DNA of 24,129 bases, from NCBI GenBank assembly GCA_020650975.1, contig JAIPMN010009637.1, forward strand, positions 1 to 24,129, written 5' to 3'. Numbering within the stretch: the stretch's first letter is position 1; every line of letters begins with the position of its first letter. Below the pieces are notes generated by a model. That model did no database searches, had not been told where the DNA came from, and was given only the letters and a program-made list of their open reading frames with translations. This DNA comes from Apostichopus californicus. Its lineage: Eukaryota; Echinodermata; Holothuroidea; Aspidochirotida; Stichopodidae. This document shows positions 7,056-18,193 of this stretch, piece after piece. The position numbers and the translations under genes were made by a program.

Positions 7056-10000
7056 GCAAACCTGTTATCAAACTGCTCGTCCACTAAAGAGCCTGTGTAA
7101 GAGAATGTGTAAAAGTTAGAGGGCCTGGCGTTTCGATCCTAGCAGGATCTTCTTCAGAAGCTGACATGATATGGTTTTATGGTAGATGCATGCGCATGGG
7201 TATTTCATGTTCTATGATTTATAACAGTTATACCATCCACGGTGCAGTCATCTAAACGTTGGTTATGTATAAAGAAAGTGGCATTTGAAAATAAATTAAT
7301 ACCCCTTCAATTGACAGAAATATGTCATGTTTACATGTCAAATATATGTGTGTGTATCATTATATACTTACCATACTTATATTGGTCAATGGTCGTAGTA
7401 CAGTAGATCCAATCTGTGTGCTTACAATATCTTGGTGATGTCGGTTTAATAGCCATATTTTGTATATTGAGGCACACGGTTAAGTATTCGTGGATGGACT
7501 AGTGTTTTAGCTCCAGTGCGATAGGTGGATTGCAACTGTATATGGTTGGATTACTTACCTGTTTATCAAATACTGTTTACTCGAGTGGATTAACTGCTAA
7601 AGTTGAAGCAAATTTACTTTTTAATTTCGTTGAAATATTTTGAGATACGTTGAATACTTTTCTAGTTTGACAGCATGAAATATCCTAGAGCTTTATACTG
7701 ATTAAAAGGTCTTACCCCTGACATACCCGCCGTTCCAAATAGTCCTGATACTTCAAAATCACCAACATTACTTCCAACTTTGAACTTGTTTGTTTAACGG
7801 TTTAATTAACATGCTTTGACTGTTCTCGACAGCATGCATTGCCTGTACATGTACTGTGACAATATATTTAAATATATAAACACTCTTGTTTCGATGATAT
7901 TCTTAACCAAGTTCCGGTAGAAAAAGATGGTTCCATTAATGTTATATAATAAGTGACACTCTTAAAGCCTTACAGCGTTGATAACACATAGCGACGTTAC
8001 TGCTGACTATACTATGGGTAGTTTCTGTATTATTTGTTGAAATGAAAACCGATAGAGGGTCGACGTGAATATGAAAAGACGTGGATATGAAAAGCTAACT
8101 GATACTTCATTCGGATCATAAGTTCAAGTTGAATAAAAAGTCATGTTACAAGCAAATATGCCGCTAGTTGAAATGTACCGAATCAGATGTGCTTTTATAA
8201 GAATGAACCTACACTTTATTTTTGATCAATTCGAGTGCATCTGGATATGAATTTTTACAGTCTGTCACTTTATTAACAAGTGTGAGTTATGCAGAACCAA
8301 ATATTACTCAAAAACAGTATTAGATTTGTAAAATAACGCTTTTAGACTTTTGAGAGACATTACTGACAGGGACAATGTTGTTTTAACAAGTTTAAGTTTG
8401 AAGGAGTTACAGAAATTTGACAAAACATAACAAATCAAATGTGCAAAATCTCTTATCCTCCCACATTGTTACTCCAGTCTATAAACACTATGTTACGTTA
8501 TATATTATCCCATGTAAAGATCTTCCTTTGTCATTGTGCTTTATAATAAAGATAAATAACATATGCATATATGTACACAGAAGTATAACTTACAATTCTA
8601 CCTAAAGAAAGAATTTAATGGGATCCGAGCTGGTATCAAAATTTTCTGATGAACAGATGAGTTTAAAGTTTAAATGTTTCCTCTCATGGGCAACTTTAAT
8701 GCTGTTATTTGTTATTTGCCTAACCCTGTGTTTGTATACATTAGTTTTGCTCGACAGATATAATAGCCTGTTTACATTTTGCGTATCAAGCTGAAATGAG
8801 AACGGCTTAAGAAGCCGCGCATTGATAACGTTGTTGGAGTAATCCAAAGCGTTTAACAGTACAGGATAAACACAATTCGGAGTTTGTTTTATTGTAACAG
8901 AATTTGAGCGACGGAATATTTTGGCTTATTCTTTCATAAAAAAATATAACAAATTTATAATAAACAAAACAAAATGTAATTACTAAAAAGAAATCAACTT
9001 GACAGGAATTCCCATACGTAAGTGGGATCATGTCACATGACCACATCGATTAATCTTATCGTAATGTACACTGCAATCGATGCATACGACAGCTAACGCC
9101 GATCGCTGTTTCAGCACAGTTTTTTTGTAAACGAAGATGGCTACTTGTCCAAGGCTTTCGTCCAGCTCAGGCCCGAACAGGATCATACATAAGTTTAATT
9201 GACTTGTTAATCATCGAGGTGCAAGTAACTATACAGAAAAGATCTGTTGGAGCAAACACAGTTGTCATAACTAGCTTCTTTTAGCAATATGACACAATTG
9301 TATAGGCATATTTTTACCTCAATACTTGCGCCAATTTTGAATGGAACAGTCACTGAGACGAGCCTACAGTGAAGATGTTAGTCCGTTTGGTGAGTATTGT
9401 TTTATTTACAACCAATCATTGTGAAATTCCTTTTCCATAAGTAATTGTTTCTTACTTGGAAAATGTCAGAAACTGGAGACGATAGCTAACGGTTTAGAGA
9501 ATTTATAAACACAATTCGAGTTATCATTCACAAATTCAACTTCCAAGCGTTTTGTTTTGACAAAATTATTGGAACATTAAGATGATTCTCTACTAGCATT
9601 ACTGAAAACACTCGCAACTCGTAGGCGTTTCTCTGGGAAGTATAGCTTATATTCACAGATTTGAGCAGACTGCTGTGCATTACTGCATACTGGACGCAAT
9701 GTATAGTTGAATGAGTCACATGAATGACGTGTTAATTGTTAGCAAGCGATCAAACCAAATATTTAAAAATACAGATATGGGTAGTTATTTACTAAATGCT
9801 GGTTGATTACAATGTTAGCTCCATGCTTGAATAAGGTCATAATCGTCAATTTGTCCATGCGTTGAGAATTTATCCAAAAAGTCCTCATTGAATAAATAAG
9901 TTTAATAAGCATTTTTTGACAAGAACAGAACAGTATTATTGACTAAATGTGATTTACGTTCTCTGAGTAAGAGAACGACATCACACATAAGTGTAATGAG

Positions 10001-10774
10001 CACAAAAATCGTTACTCCAATACGCTTAAGGTTACAGAATTTGAAAGTTTAACTGTAATTGAAAGGAAATTGAAAAGAATGAGCAACAAATTTGAGTAAG
10101 AAATATTATACATACGTGAATGTTCGTATAATACATTAGAGAAACTTATACAACTTCCTCTCAGTTCACATTTCCTCGTACACTCGTGCATAAAGCTGTT
10201 TGTTTCACATACATGTACAGTGATTGCCTTTTCGATCGAACATGACAGACAGAGTTACTGTAGTTTAAGGTCTTAAGTATTTCAATTATCGTTTCAAAGT
10301 GGTTGCGGCACTTACAAACCATCTTTGGTCGTAAAAAGTTATTGACACAATGCAAATAAAAAACTGTGTTAATTACCAATAACACAGATTTGTTAGGATG
10401 ATCTCTGCGAACATATGGTGCGAACATATACACGTATATAGGCGTATTATATTTTCAAGTTTGAACACATTAAAGTGAAAAAATCAATTAATTCATGGTT
10501 CAAATACAATTAAGAGTGTTATTAATATAAGGTTAACGTAACCACCTATAGGAGTGCTTCCAACCGTTAAAGATTAAATGTGAGATTGGCAGTTAGAGAC
10601 AAATCCCTATCATCTGTGATATACTTATGACACATACTCGAAAGAACTAGATATATTGAAAGGGGGAAAACCTCCTTCCTTGTGAAACTTGCATGCTCAT
10701 GTTATAACTAGTAATAAAATACATTCTAGTGTACATACCGTGAGATACCTACATGTAGGAATTTCAGTAAAGCT
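7056..10774. other. intergenic region without recognised gene
   Basis: AT-rich sequence with only short open frames on both strands and no recognisable domain. A hammerhead-like core and probable retroelement tail lie at its start (minus strand). I see no RNA gene, no long repeat and no convincing exon. Confidence 0.6.
7129..7157 (-). ncRNA. second hammerhead-ribozyme-like core, probable PLE tail relic
   Basis: Read on the minus strand: CTGAAGA (7157-7151), one A, a perfect 6-bp hairpin GATCCT/AGGATC with loop GCT (7149-7135), then GAAACG (7134-7129). The layout is the same as at 3058-3089, including the extra base before stem II, though the stem sequence differs. I could not find a GIY-YIG frame upstream of it on that strand, so it may be a 3' tail fragment of a different PLE family. 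Stem I and III partners are not evident. Confidence 0.45.
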
Positions 10775-12347
10775 ATCATGGCACTACAAGATCTTAAGTG
10801 TATAACTTCACCGACACATATGTCGCTAATGTAAACTTTTCCACCCCATTTTCTGATAATGTGGTCGCACAACAACATTTGTCATCTACAGGGAATGTTG
10901 TCAGTAGTTGTCTGCCATAATGACTGAACCGTACGACGACACGAATTTCAGCGACGTTTGCTCTCCATAACATGTAAACGAAGTCTTACGTATCTGTACA
11001 CACATTAATAGGTCTACAGGCACCGCCAATATCCGGTTTGGTGTATTCACACATCACTTCACTCTCTGATCCCTCCGTGGTGACTGAATATGCTCTCTTA
11101 CCATCGTAGTCACAGACCAGGAGACTACCTCTATGTACAGTGATATCATGCGAACCAAGAATTACATATGGGAGTGATATGGAGTAACTGTAATTCAAGC
11201 GATCATCAAAGATATACACCTTTCTGCTGGCTGTCCCAACAATGATGTGATTGCTGACAGGATTCTTGGTTAAACACTTGACCTGCCGATGTGTAAACCT
11301 GTCATTGATGATGTAATTGAAGTCCTTCTTGTTGTATGAACAATCACGGACATCGTATAAACCGACTTCATGAGGCTAGCAAAGGTGTTACAACTATCAT
11401 CATCGCTGTACGCAATGCCATTAATCCACCAACGTTCAGTTTTGATTCCCTGAACATCCACAACAGCAACGCTTCTTGTATCCTCGGTAGCAAAATCAGA
11501 AAAAGATTCTAGATGTAGAAATTCCTTTTCCATGTCTTCTTTAAGAGGTGCACAGGCTGCTGTAATATCAGGGATACATTGAACGTATGTGTACTCGTCT
11601 TTAGAAGCGAGAATAGATGAAGTCATTGCTTTGAAGTTCTCATGCCGTTAAATAATCTGGTCACAATTATCTGATATTCTTTTTATATCATCTTCATTAG
11701 AATAAACATTTAAATTTGAGAGTTCTTTGAAAAGAACTTTCTCATTTTCGTCGCAGTTTTTAATAAACTCTTCGGTTTCGTCGTCAAATGTTCTTTTAGC
11801 TGTGTCTTTGACACGATCATATTCTCTCTTACTTGGCTCGTTTCTTTTTCCAACTTTAAATTTCTTGTCAATGTCTTCGCTTTTTGGTCTGTTGTCTATG
11901 ATTATCATGTTCTTTGTGATTACCGTGTCTACAAATAAAGCAAATTGGTAGATTTCTATAAGAAATACAACATAAGGTTGTGGCGGGGGCATTGTGACAA
12001 ATATCAGACAAAAATTCTCTGCATGTAAAACAAAACGTAGAAATTGTGTGTATCCTTTGTGTAGCTCAAACATGTCTTCATTTTCGCATAACATTTTGCA
12101 ATTGTACAAACTCAAGAATACATCAGTTTGGGAAAGCTTCAAAACTTTATTTTCTGGTACGATGCAATCCGTTTTACATAACGGACAATAACGTGTTTTC
12201 ACCATTACTGGTTTGAATGACTGTTTTAAAGCATTCCTTGCAATATCGATGAAGACATGTACTTGTTTTGGTTCGTTAAATTGATCCAAGCATACAGAGC
12301 ACGACAAGAAGTTCTTTCAAGTCCTTAAGTGGCTTAGGTGAGACCAT
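10775..12347 (-). pseudogene. decayed TRIM (RING/B-box/coiled-coil/propeller) gene
   Basis: On the minus strand the sequence follows the intact TRIM gene at 15526-17691 from its ATG (12347-12345) to near its stop, but over about 1.57 kb instead of 2.17 kb. The first RING half keeps CSVCLDQ. A one-base loss then shifts the frame, so the Cys-His-Cys-Cys part of the RING is lost, while the last pair reappears as YCPLCK. Both B-boxes are recognisable only across frames (e.g. TGTAGACACGG...CACAAAG). A large part of the coiled coil is deleted. A TAA at 11648-11650 replaces a Lys codon, and the same frame then resumes with TSSILASKDE. Another shift and a deletion hit the propeller, where HDITVHRGSLLVCD is still clear. 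The conserved splice acceptor just before the ATG in the live copies is not seen. It is inverted relative to both other TRIM genes. Confidence 0.92.
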
Positions 12348-12489
12348 TGTGGTGGTAGATGAGTTTTGTTTCTTTGGGTCTAGAATGTATTTAAATTTTG
12401 GTAAGCAACTGCTGCGAATATTATTTATGTACTACGTCACAGCATTGTAAGTAGGCGAAACAGTAAGTAGGTGAACAGTGAAAAATTCC

Positions 12490-12536
12490 AGCCAGGATTC
12501 GAGCCCGGGCATCCCGCGTGATATGCAGACATCCTA
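12490..12536 (-). repeat. tRNA-Asp-like 3' half (tRNA relic or SINE head)
   Basis: On the minus strand an anticodon arm TCTGC-ATATCAC-GCGGG (anticodon ATC, Asp-type) is followed by a T arm CCGGG-CTCGAAT-CCTGG with box B GCTCGAATCC. The CACGCGGGA...CCGGG arrangement is characteristic of tRNA-Asp. The D-arm half is shortened and not recognisable, so it is not a functional tRNA gene. Confidence 0.6.
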
Positions 12537-13731
12537 TTTAACAAGGCTTTGGACGCTTATTGTATGCCCAGAGGTATGAAACCGGTAAAGAAGGTTGAAA
12601 TCCCACTGTATGCATTCGTGTCACAGACTTAACTCCGTAACACACGACCGCAGTGATTCTACTGGTGTTAATGGCTTTGTATAACTGTACACATGTTATA
12701 ATTGTACATAATGCACCTGTTTGCTTTTGAATCTGACAATAAACACATAATAACCCCTTTTTATACGCAATATTCTCACAAAACACAGACAAATTTGAAT
12801 TAGGTATAATTGCTGTAACTTGACAGTATTAACAAATTTGTGCAGACTTGTTATTAATTCGCTCAATCAGCCTGCTTTGAGAGTCGACCTCTTTTTTTTT
12901 TAAAACTAAGCAGAATGATGTTTAATTTTAATAAGTTAAACGGTGCGAAGCATCTACGCATTAAGGGACAAGGTAATAGTTTTTGCAAGTTTTATCTGAA
13001 ATTATACAAAGAAGGCGAACCCATTCCTTTGGTGCAAATATCAAAGTGGTGAAATTTGGTACACAGTCATTTTGTAATTAAATCACATATGTGCTCTTCT
13101 AAAATGTTAACCAATATCACGTCTTCACATGATATAACCTTGTCAAGGTGAAATGAACATTTAACACGTCTAAGATAAGTGGAAATTTTCTATACCATCG
13201 AAAAACTTGATTATGAAAAATCGTTGGATGTGATTGATTGATTGACACGTTCAAAAATTTCCCCCATATGTTTTGGTCGGGAGTGTTTTAATTTGTTAAA
13301 GCTTATACATTATTAATCCACATTGTTTTGTTAAGTTATATATATTGGTTTTTATGCCTGTCTGTTGTGAAACACAAATAACCTTGAATTGATATGTATT
13401 ATACTTGCATATACACAGAGTACAGTATAGCCTCATGTAAACGTGATACCGGTAAGTGGTATAAGAAAAATGATTTCAAATTGTGTATTGGTGCAGTTGT
13501 TACTATTTTGTTTTGAAGCACATTATTTATTGAAAACAAACAACTCCGAGGCAATACCTTTGTGTGAGATCTTTACGATATAATTAGGTAAGTGATCATT
13601 CACTCTTCTATATGTTTTAATGTCTGCCATTTGCCATTTGCATTGAAACAATAATCGTTCGATATATGCATTGATCGACTACGTAGATCCACATTGGAGT
13701 ATCTACATTGGGTTCCATTGTAACGGACATA

Positions 13732-13745
13732 CTCTCTCTCTCTCT
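13732..13745. repeat. CT dinucleotide repeat (7 units)
   Basis: Seven consecutive CT units. Confidence 0.9.
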
Positions 13746-13916
13746 TGACTTATTCAGTCTATCTGAATATATCATGAAATCCAGTCCAGGCCTCTGTCTG
13801 GTTTGTATCGAAGGACACTGGGGTGTGATGCCTGGTTATACGGTATGCAAAGTATTGCGGCCTCTGCCCCTAGCAACGAAATGGCCATATAGGGATCGCC
13901 ATCAAGTACAATGACT

Positions 13917-13976
13917 GGAAAGCTCATTTGGTATATCTGGGCTTGTAATCCAGAGTTCGAATTCCATTCTAGCTCC
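13917..13976 (+). repeat. tRNA-Thr-like relic
   Basis: AGCTCATTTGGTATATC resembles a D arm with box A. CTGGG-CTTGTAA-TCCAG is a closed anticodon arm with anticodon TGT (Thr), and AGTTCGAATTCC follows as box B. The variable loop and the 5' side of the T stem are missing (about 9 bases), so the cloverleaf cannot close. It is a tRNA pseudogene or the head of a SINE. Confidence 0.6.
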
Positions 13977-14764
13977 GAAATTCTTTGCTATTTTCTATTG
14001 TCTAACACAAAAATTGTTAAAGTTTGACAAAGACCTAGACTTAAGATAACAGTAGGAGAACGGGCGTGGTTTCGGCACTCTTTCTTCACGCCGCTGATCA
14101 TACCGTGGATTAATGGAAAGTGAAAAGTTTTGAGTACATACACGTGTCCAATTAGGTTTTTGTCATATAGGTGCCGACACCTATATACTAATCCACACAT
14201 ATTAGGTACGTTACTCTATCAAAGTTACTTAAACGATAAAGCTTTTATTTATCTATTCAAGTGATCGCATTTCTTAGATATAATGCAAAAAAAATTATAT
14301 ATAGTTTCTAAAGCCACATTTTTAAATGTTCATTGATTTAATTGTTATTATTGAGTTAACTAAATACTTCCTTCATGGTGGTACAAAACACATTTTTTTT
14401 TCGCAATTTGATGAATTGAACATCTTATAGACTATCAACATAACGAATCACGTAACTAATGAAAATCTGAATTGGCGCATATATATTCTTGATACTAAGT
14501 TGCTATACACAGAAATTTGGACTAAAGTTTATACTGTATCATACCTGGACAATGTTGTTAACATGCAGATATTTTCATGAAAGCAATGATGGTGCTTCAT
14601 GGATATATGAAGACCTTTCTCTTCAGCACAGTGGCGTGTCTAGTAGGATATCGGCTAGGGGTGTAGACGCAAAATGTTGCTATCATTCCATTATTGTAAC
14701 TACAATTGTGCATACCACTTTTTCGTGCGTATGGAGAACCATTTTAACCTTGAATCCACAATTT

Positions 14765-14824
14765 CAGATATCTGAATTTAATTGCAGGTATCTACAATTA
14801 ATTGGAGATATCTAAAATTCCATA
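14765..14824. repeat. three-unit 20-bp minisatellite
   Basis: Units start at 14765, 14785 and 14805. Each has the core RGRTATCT at positions 2-9 and an AATT-rich second half. GATATC makes each unit partly palindromic. Confidence 0.75.
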
Positions 14825-15202
14825 CGCGCGTGTGTTATAACATGTAAGCAAGTTGTAAGAAATTTTCCGAAGTATGTTTGACCGTGGGAGAGGAGGAAGC
14901 AGGTATCTCCATTCTCCAAATGGCCTTGTATATAATAACAATATCAAACATTCACAAAAGCAAAACAATACGAGTGGGAAGGTACACAAATCAGTAATTC
15001 ATACATATTTATTATTTGACCCAAATGGAGATGTTGTGTTTATATTAATGACTTTAAACAAGTTCGCATGATGTGCGGTACTTTGTTTCATAGTGCTAAC
15101 AAATGAATCAATATTTAAACCGTGACGCGATAAGAATGGTTATATAAGTTTAAGTGTAGGTTAGTGGATATTGTAACTATCCCTATATCGTGTACGTGGA
15201 AC

Positions 15203-15216
15203 AGAGAGAGAGAGAG
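15203..15216. repeat. AG dinucleotide repeat (7 units)
   Basis: Seven consecutive AG units about 300 bases upstream of the TRIM acceptor site. Confidence 0.85.
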
Positions 15217-15506
15217 ATCTTATAAGGGAAGAATTGTATAGCCTTCTCCGTCGATCTAGTAAAATTTATACAATTAAAAGTCTTTGAACTTCCAAAATTG
15301 TAACCGTTCACGCTATCTACCCCAACCGTATTTACATGACTGTGGGAACAATATAGAGAGAGCGACTTTACTAAAAAACTGATTTAATTAATGTTTTATT
15401 TCCCGATGTTCGTGACACATTTGTTTTAACACATTTGAATGAAATTAAAATAACAGGACGTCTACATCAGTATTTGTAAATTTCTATATTATTTTGTAAA
15501 TTGCAG

Positions 15507-15525
15507 AATCTCGTCATCAAGACCA
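15507..15525 (+). promoter_or_regulatory. TRIM 5' exon start (splice acceptor and leader before ATG)
   Basis: A pyrimidine/AT-rich stretch ends in TTGCAG at 15506, followed by AATCTCGTCATCAAGACCA and the ATG. The same acceptor and leader stand before the partial copy at 23114. This predicts an upstream noncoding or short coding exon. The 18 bases before the ATG are open in frame in both copies, so an N-terminal extension from an upstream exon cannot be excluded. Confidence 0.65.
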
Positions 15526-17691
15526 ATGGCTTCGTCAACTCCTCTCGCAGATCTGTCAGAGAACTTCTGCCTGTGTTCTGTTTGCTTGGATCAATATAAA
15601 GAACCGAAACAGTTACCTTGTCTTCACCGATATTGTAGAAATTGCTTGAATACAGTCATTCGAGCCAGTTATGATGGGACGCTTAAGTGTCCATTGTGTA
15701 AACAGGAATACGTGATACCAGAAAATGGTGTTGACGATTTCAAGACAGACTTCCATATGAAGAGTATGATTGAGTTCATACATTTGCGAAAGTCTTTTAA
15801 AAATAAAGATTTCAAGAAGTGTGTAAGCTGTTTCAAGAATACTGAAGTTTCAGCTTATTGTTTTAAGTGCAGAGATTACTTGTGTGAGCAATGTTACAAG
15901 GATCACGTCAACAGAAAAATGTTTACAGATCACAAAACCCACATTCTGAGCTTGGATAATATAGAAGCAAAGAATATGACACTGGATGAATTAACGTCAC
16001 TTATGGAAGACCCCAGGTGCCATATCCATGCAAAAAACGAAGCGCAATTATGCTGCAGTTCTTGCAAAAATGTACCAGTGTGTTTGGCTTGTACATACAA
16101 TAAGCACAAAGGTCATGACCTGCATGACGTAACTGAAATAGCAGAAAGTGAAAGACAATTACTGAAACAAGAACTTGCTGAACTAAATAAATACAAAGGT
16201 AAACTATACGGCTTACCAACGAAAATACAAACTACTAAACAGAAGCTGAATGAAAATGCCGAGAAAAAGAAAGAAACATTGATAAATCAGCACAAGCAGC
16301 AGGCACACAAACTTAAAGATAAACTTGCGGAATGTACTAAAGAACGAAAAAGAGGTATAGATGACATCGGATGCAGAAGAAGAGATAACGACCGTCGGAT
16401 AACTCTTAATTTGGAAGAAGAGTTGAGCCAAGTGAGAAAGAAATATGATAAACTCAGGAAAACAACGAATCAAAAATATGACAACGAATCTGAAGAGTTT
16501 ATAAACAAATGTGATAAAACTGAGGGCGAGCTCTTTAGAAAACTTGAAAGCCTCGATATTAACTTGAAGAATTTGACAACAGCAAAAAACCTGCTTGTAA
16601 ATAAAAATGAAGATGAACTAAAACAAATAAGAGAATATTGCGAACAGATTATTAAAAGATACGAGAACCTCACAGCAACGACCTCGTCTATTCTTGCTTC
16701 TAAAGACGATTGGACAGACGCTCAGTGTATTCCTGATATTAGAGCAGCCTGTGAATCTCTGATGGTAGAAATGAAAAAAGAATATCAAGAGTTAAACTCT
16801 TTATCTGATTTCGTTATCAGTGATGTAACAAAGGTTTTTATTGACAACGTCACGATTGCTAAGCATACAGAGTCAGTGGTCAAACTGAACGATAGGTGTA
16901 TCACTCATATTATAAGCAGAGGAGTTTCCAAGATTGTCATAACTCAACATGCAGGGTATTCACACATCACTGTGTTCAACAGTAAAGGTGAATTCCAACT
17001 ACAGATTGATAAGGTCAGGACTATTCCACATTGGCGTTACTGTCGTCTGTTATCTGAGTTCAAATTTATAACAGTTTGGTGGCCTGATGAAATCAGTATT
17101 AATGATGTACGTGATGTTGCAAATGTCAGGAAGAATATCTGTGACGTCATTACTAGGTTGCCATCTGGTCGGTACGTAAATTGTGTGACTACGGATCCTG
17201 TGAAGAATCATATTATTGTTGGTACTAACAGAAGAGATGTGTATGTATATACTGATCAATTGAATTACAGTCACAAAATTACACTACCAGATGTAATCGA
17301 TACATCGTATGATATCACTGTACATAGAGGGAGTCTCCTGGTCTGTGACAACTCGCGTGGTAGATCATATGCAGTCACCATGGAGGAATCACATAGTAAT
17401 CTGATGTATGAATTCACCAAACCAGATCTTGATGGGTTGGACTGGAGACCTATCGGTGTCTGCACAGACAAGAATGAGTTCATATACATGCTATGGAATA
17501 TAGCCACCTTCTATCAGTGGAGATGTATTCTGGTACAATACAGTCAGGATGGCCGACAGTTACTCACATCAAGAATAGTATATGCTAACGTTAACCGAGT
17601 GTCAACATTAGAAGAAGACGGGATGGAAAAACTTCTAATATCAACAACGAGATTGGGAAAATTGTACACGTTCGACCTAGTAGTGACGTAG
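15526..17691 (+). CDS. TRIM-family RING/B-box/coiled-coil protein with C-terminal propeller-like region
   Basis: A 721-residue protein encoded without a coding intron, probably a cytoplasmic RING-type E3 ubiquitin ligase. Residues 17-58 form a complete C3HC4 RING (C17, C20, C32, H34, C37, C40, C55, C58). A B-box 1-type zinc site spans 99-139 (C99, C102, C112, C115, C120, C123, H127, H136). A B-box 2 spans 165-197 (C165, H168, C177, C180, C186, C189, H194, H197). A long Lys/Glu-rich coiled coil covers about 205-400. The last ~280 residues are strand-rich, with repeats such as ITVFNSKGEF near 480 and YDITVHRGSLLVCD near 596, resembling the NHL-type beta-propeller of TRIM2/3-like proteins. The ATG is shared with the copy at 23114. 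Invertebrate TRIM expansions are often linked to innate immunity, but no target can be read here. A tRNA-derived SINE begins 120 bases after the stop. Confidence 0.93.
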   Translation: MASSTPLADLSENFCLCSVCLDQYKEPKQLPCLHRYCRNCLNTVIRASYDGTLKCPLCKQEYVIPENGVDDFKTDFHMKSMIEFIHLRKSFKNKDFKKCVSCFKNTEVSAYCFKCRDYLCEQCYKDHVNRKMFTDHKTHILSLDNIEAKNMTLDELTSLMEDPRCHIHAKNEAQLCCSSCKNVPVCLACTYNKHKGHDLHDVTEIAESERQLLKQELAELNKYKGKLYGLPTKIQTTKQKLNENAEKKKETLINQHKQQAHKLKDKLAECTKERKRGIDDIGCRRRDNDRRITLNLEEELSQVRKKYDKLRKTTNQKYDNESEEFINKCDKTEGELFRKLESLDINLKNLTTAKNLLVNKNEDELKQIREYCEQIIKRYENLTATTSSILASKDDWTDAQCIPDIRAACESLMVEMKKEYQELNSLSDFVISDVTKVFIDNVTIAKHTESVVKLNDRCITHIISRGVSKIVITQHAGYSHITVFNSKGEFQLQIDKVRTIPHWRYCRLLSEFKFITVWWPDEISINDVRDVANVRKNICDVITRLPSGRYVNCVTTDPVKNHIIVGTNRRDVYVYTDQLNYSHKITLPDVIDTSYDITVHRGSLLVCDNSRGRSYAVTMEESHSNLMYEFTKPDLDGLDWRPIGVCTDKNEFIYMLWNIATFYQWRCILVQYSQDGRQLLTSRIVYANVNRVSTLEEDGMEKLLISTTRLGKLYTFDLVVT

Positions 17692-17810
17692 ATTTTTGGA
17701 ATTTTTGCAAGTCATTATTATAAATTACCTTAGAACTTCAGGGTGCACTCAACCTAAATATACAGAAATGTATTCATCGAGAAATATGACTTTAATTTTC
17801 TATCCAAATA

Positions 17811-18062
17811 CAAGTGATGTGGCCGAGTGGACATTTGAAGCAATGAGGCTTAGCAATTGAGAGGTTCGGCGATTGCATCCCCGGCCGGGTCATGGTAAGG
17901 TGGATTTTCCATCAAAGAGCAATCTACGGTTTTCCCATCTGAAATGACTCTCTAAATTGAAAAATATTCCAAATTTGAGTTAAAATGTTGATTTGGAAGC
18001 CATCCGACGTGAAAGTTGTAATCCAAAAGCCTTTGCGGCAATTTCTCAAACATTTCGTAAAA
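17811..18062 (+). mobile_element. tRNA-derived SINE, copy 2
   Basis: Opens GTGATGTGGCCGAGTGG (box A) and has a decayed box B (GGTTCGGCGATTGCATCC) about 45 bases later. The same body as copy 1 follows (CCGGCCGGGTCAT, then GGAAGCCATCCGACGTG and AGTTGTAATCCA). A TTA-type simple repeat at about 18076-18098 may be its tail. It is in the same orientation as the upstream TRIM gene, and its 3' end is approximate. Confidence 0.82.
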
Positions 18063-18172
18063 TAACTGCCAGATTAGTATTATTATTATCATTATCGCAA
18101 TGTTTGATTTCTTTACTTGTATTATTATGTTTGTTTACATTTCCTGACAGACAGATGATCTCTAAAAAGAAC

Positions 18173-18193
18173 CATAGTATAAATTATACTATG
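18173..18193. repeat. 21-bp near-perfect palindrome
   Basis: CATAGTATAA, one A, then TTATACTATG: 10-bp arms without mismatch. It may be a hairpin or a chance AT-rich palindrome. Confidence 0.7.

Larger units (their letters stand above)
12348..15506. other. intergenic region and probable TRIM 5' intron
   Basis: No coding gene is recognised. The right end is probably intron of the TRIM gene, since an acceptor TTGTAAATTGCAG ends at 15506. It contains a tRNA-Asp-like and a tRNA-Thr-like relic, CT and AG dinucleotide runs and a 20-bp minisatellite. Confidence 0.6.

Noticed and set aside
8417-9046. Several short open frames on both strands
   Set aside because: AT-rich, Asn/Lys/Phe/Tyr-biased translations without motifs; consistent with chance.
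9341-9389. Possible short first coding exon: ATG GAA CAG TCA ... followed by a good donor GTGAGT at 9390
   Set aside because: Sixteen codons and a donor alone are weak evidence. No matching downstream exon was found, and its phase does not fit the TRIM acceptor at 15506 for reading into the TRIM ATG.
13732-13745. CT run as a polypyrimidine tract of a splice site
   Set aside because: It is not followed by an AG within a usable distance and there is no coding sequence after it.
14489-14815. 108-codon open frame on the plus strand
   Set aside because: No domain similarity. It runs through the 20-bp minisatellite and lacks neighbouring splice-compatible exons.
15904-16673. Minus-strand open stretches within the TRIM coding region, also at 23511-24061
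   Set aside because: They are shadows of the Lys/Glu-rich coiled-coil and B-box codons and recur only because the two TRIM genes are similar.
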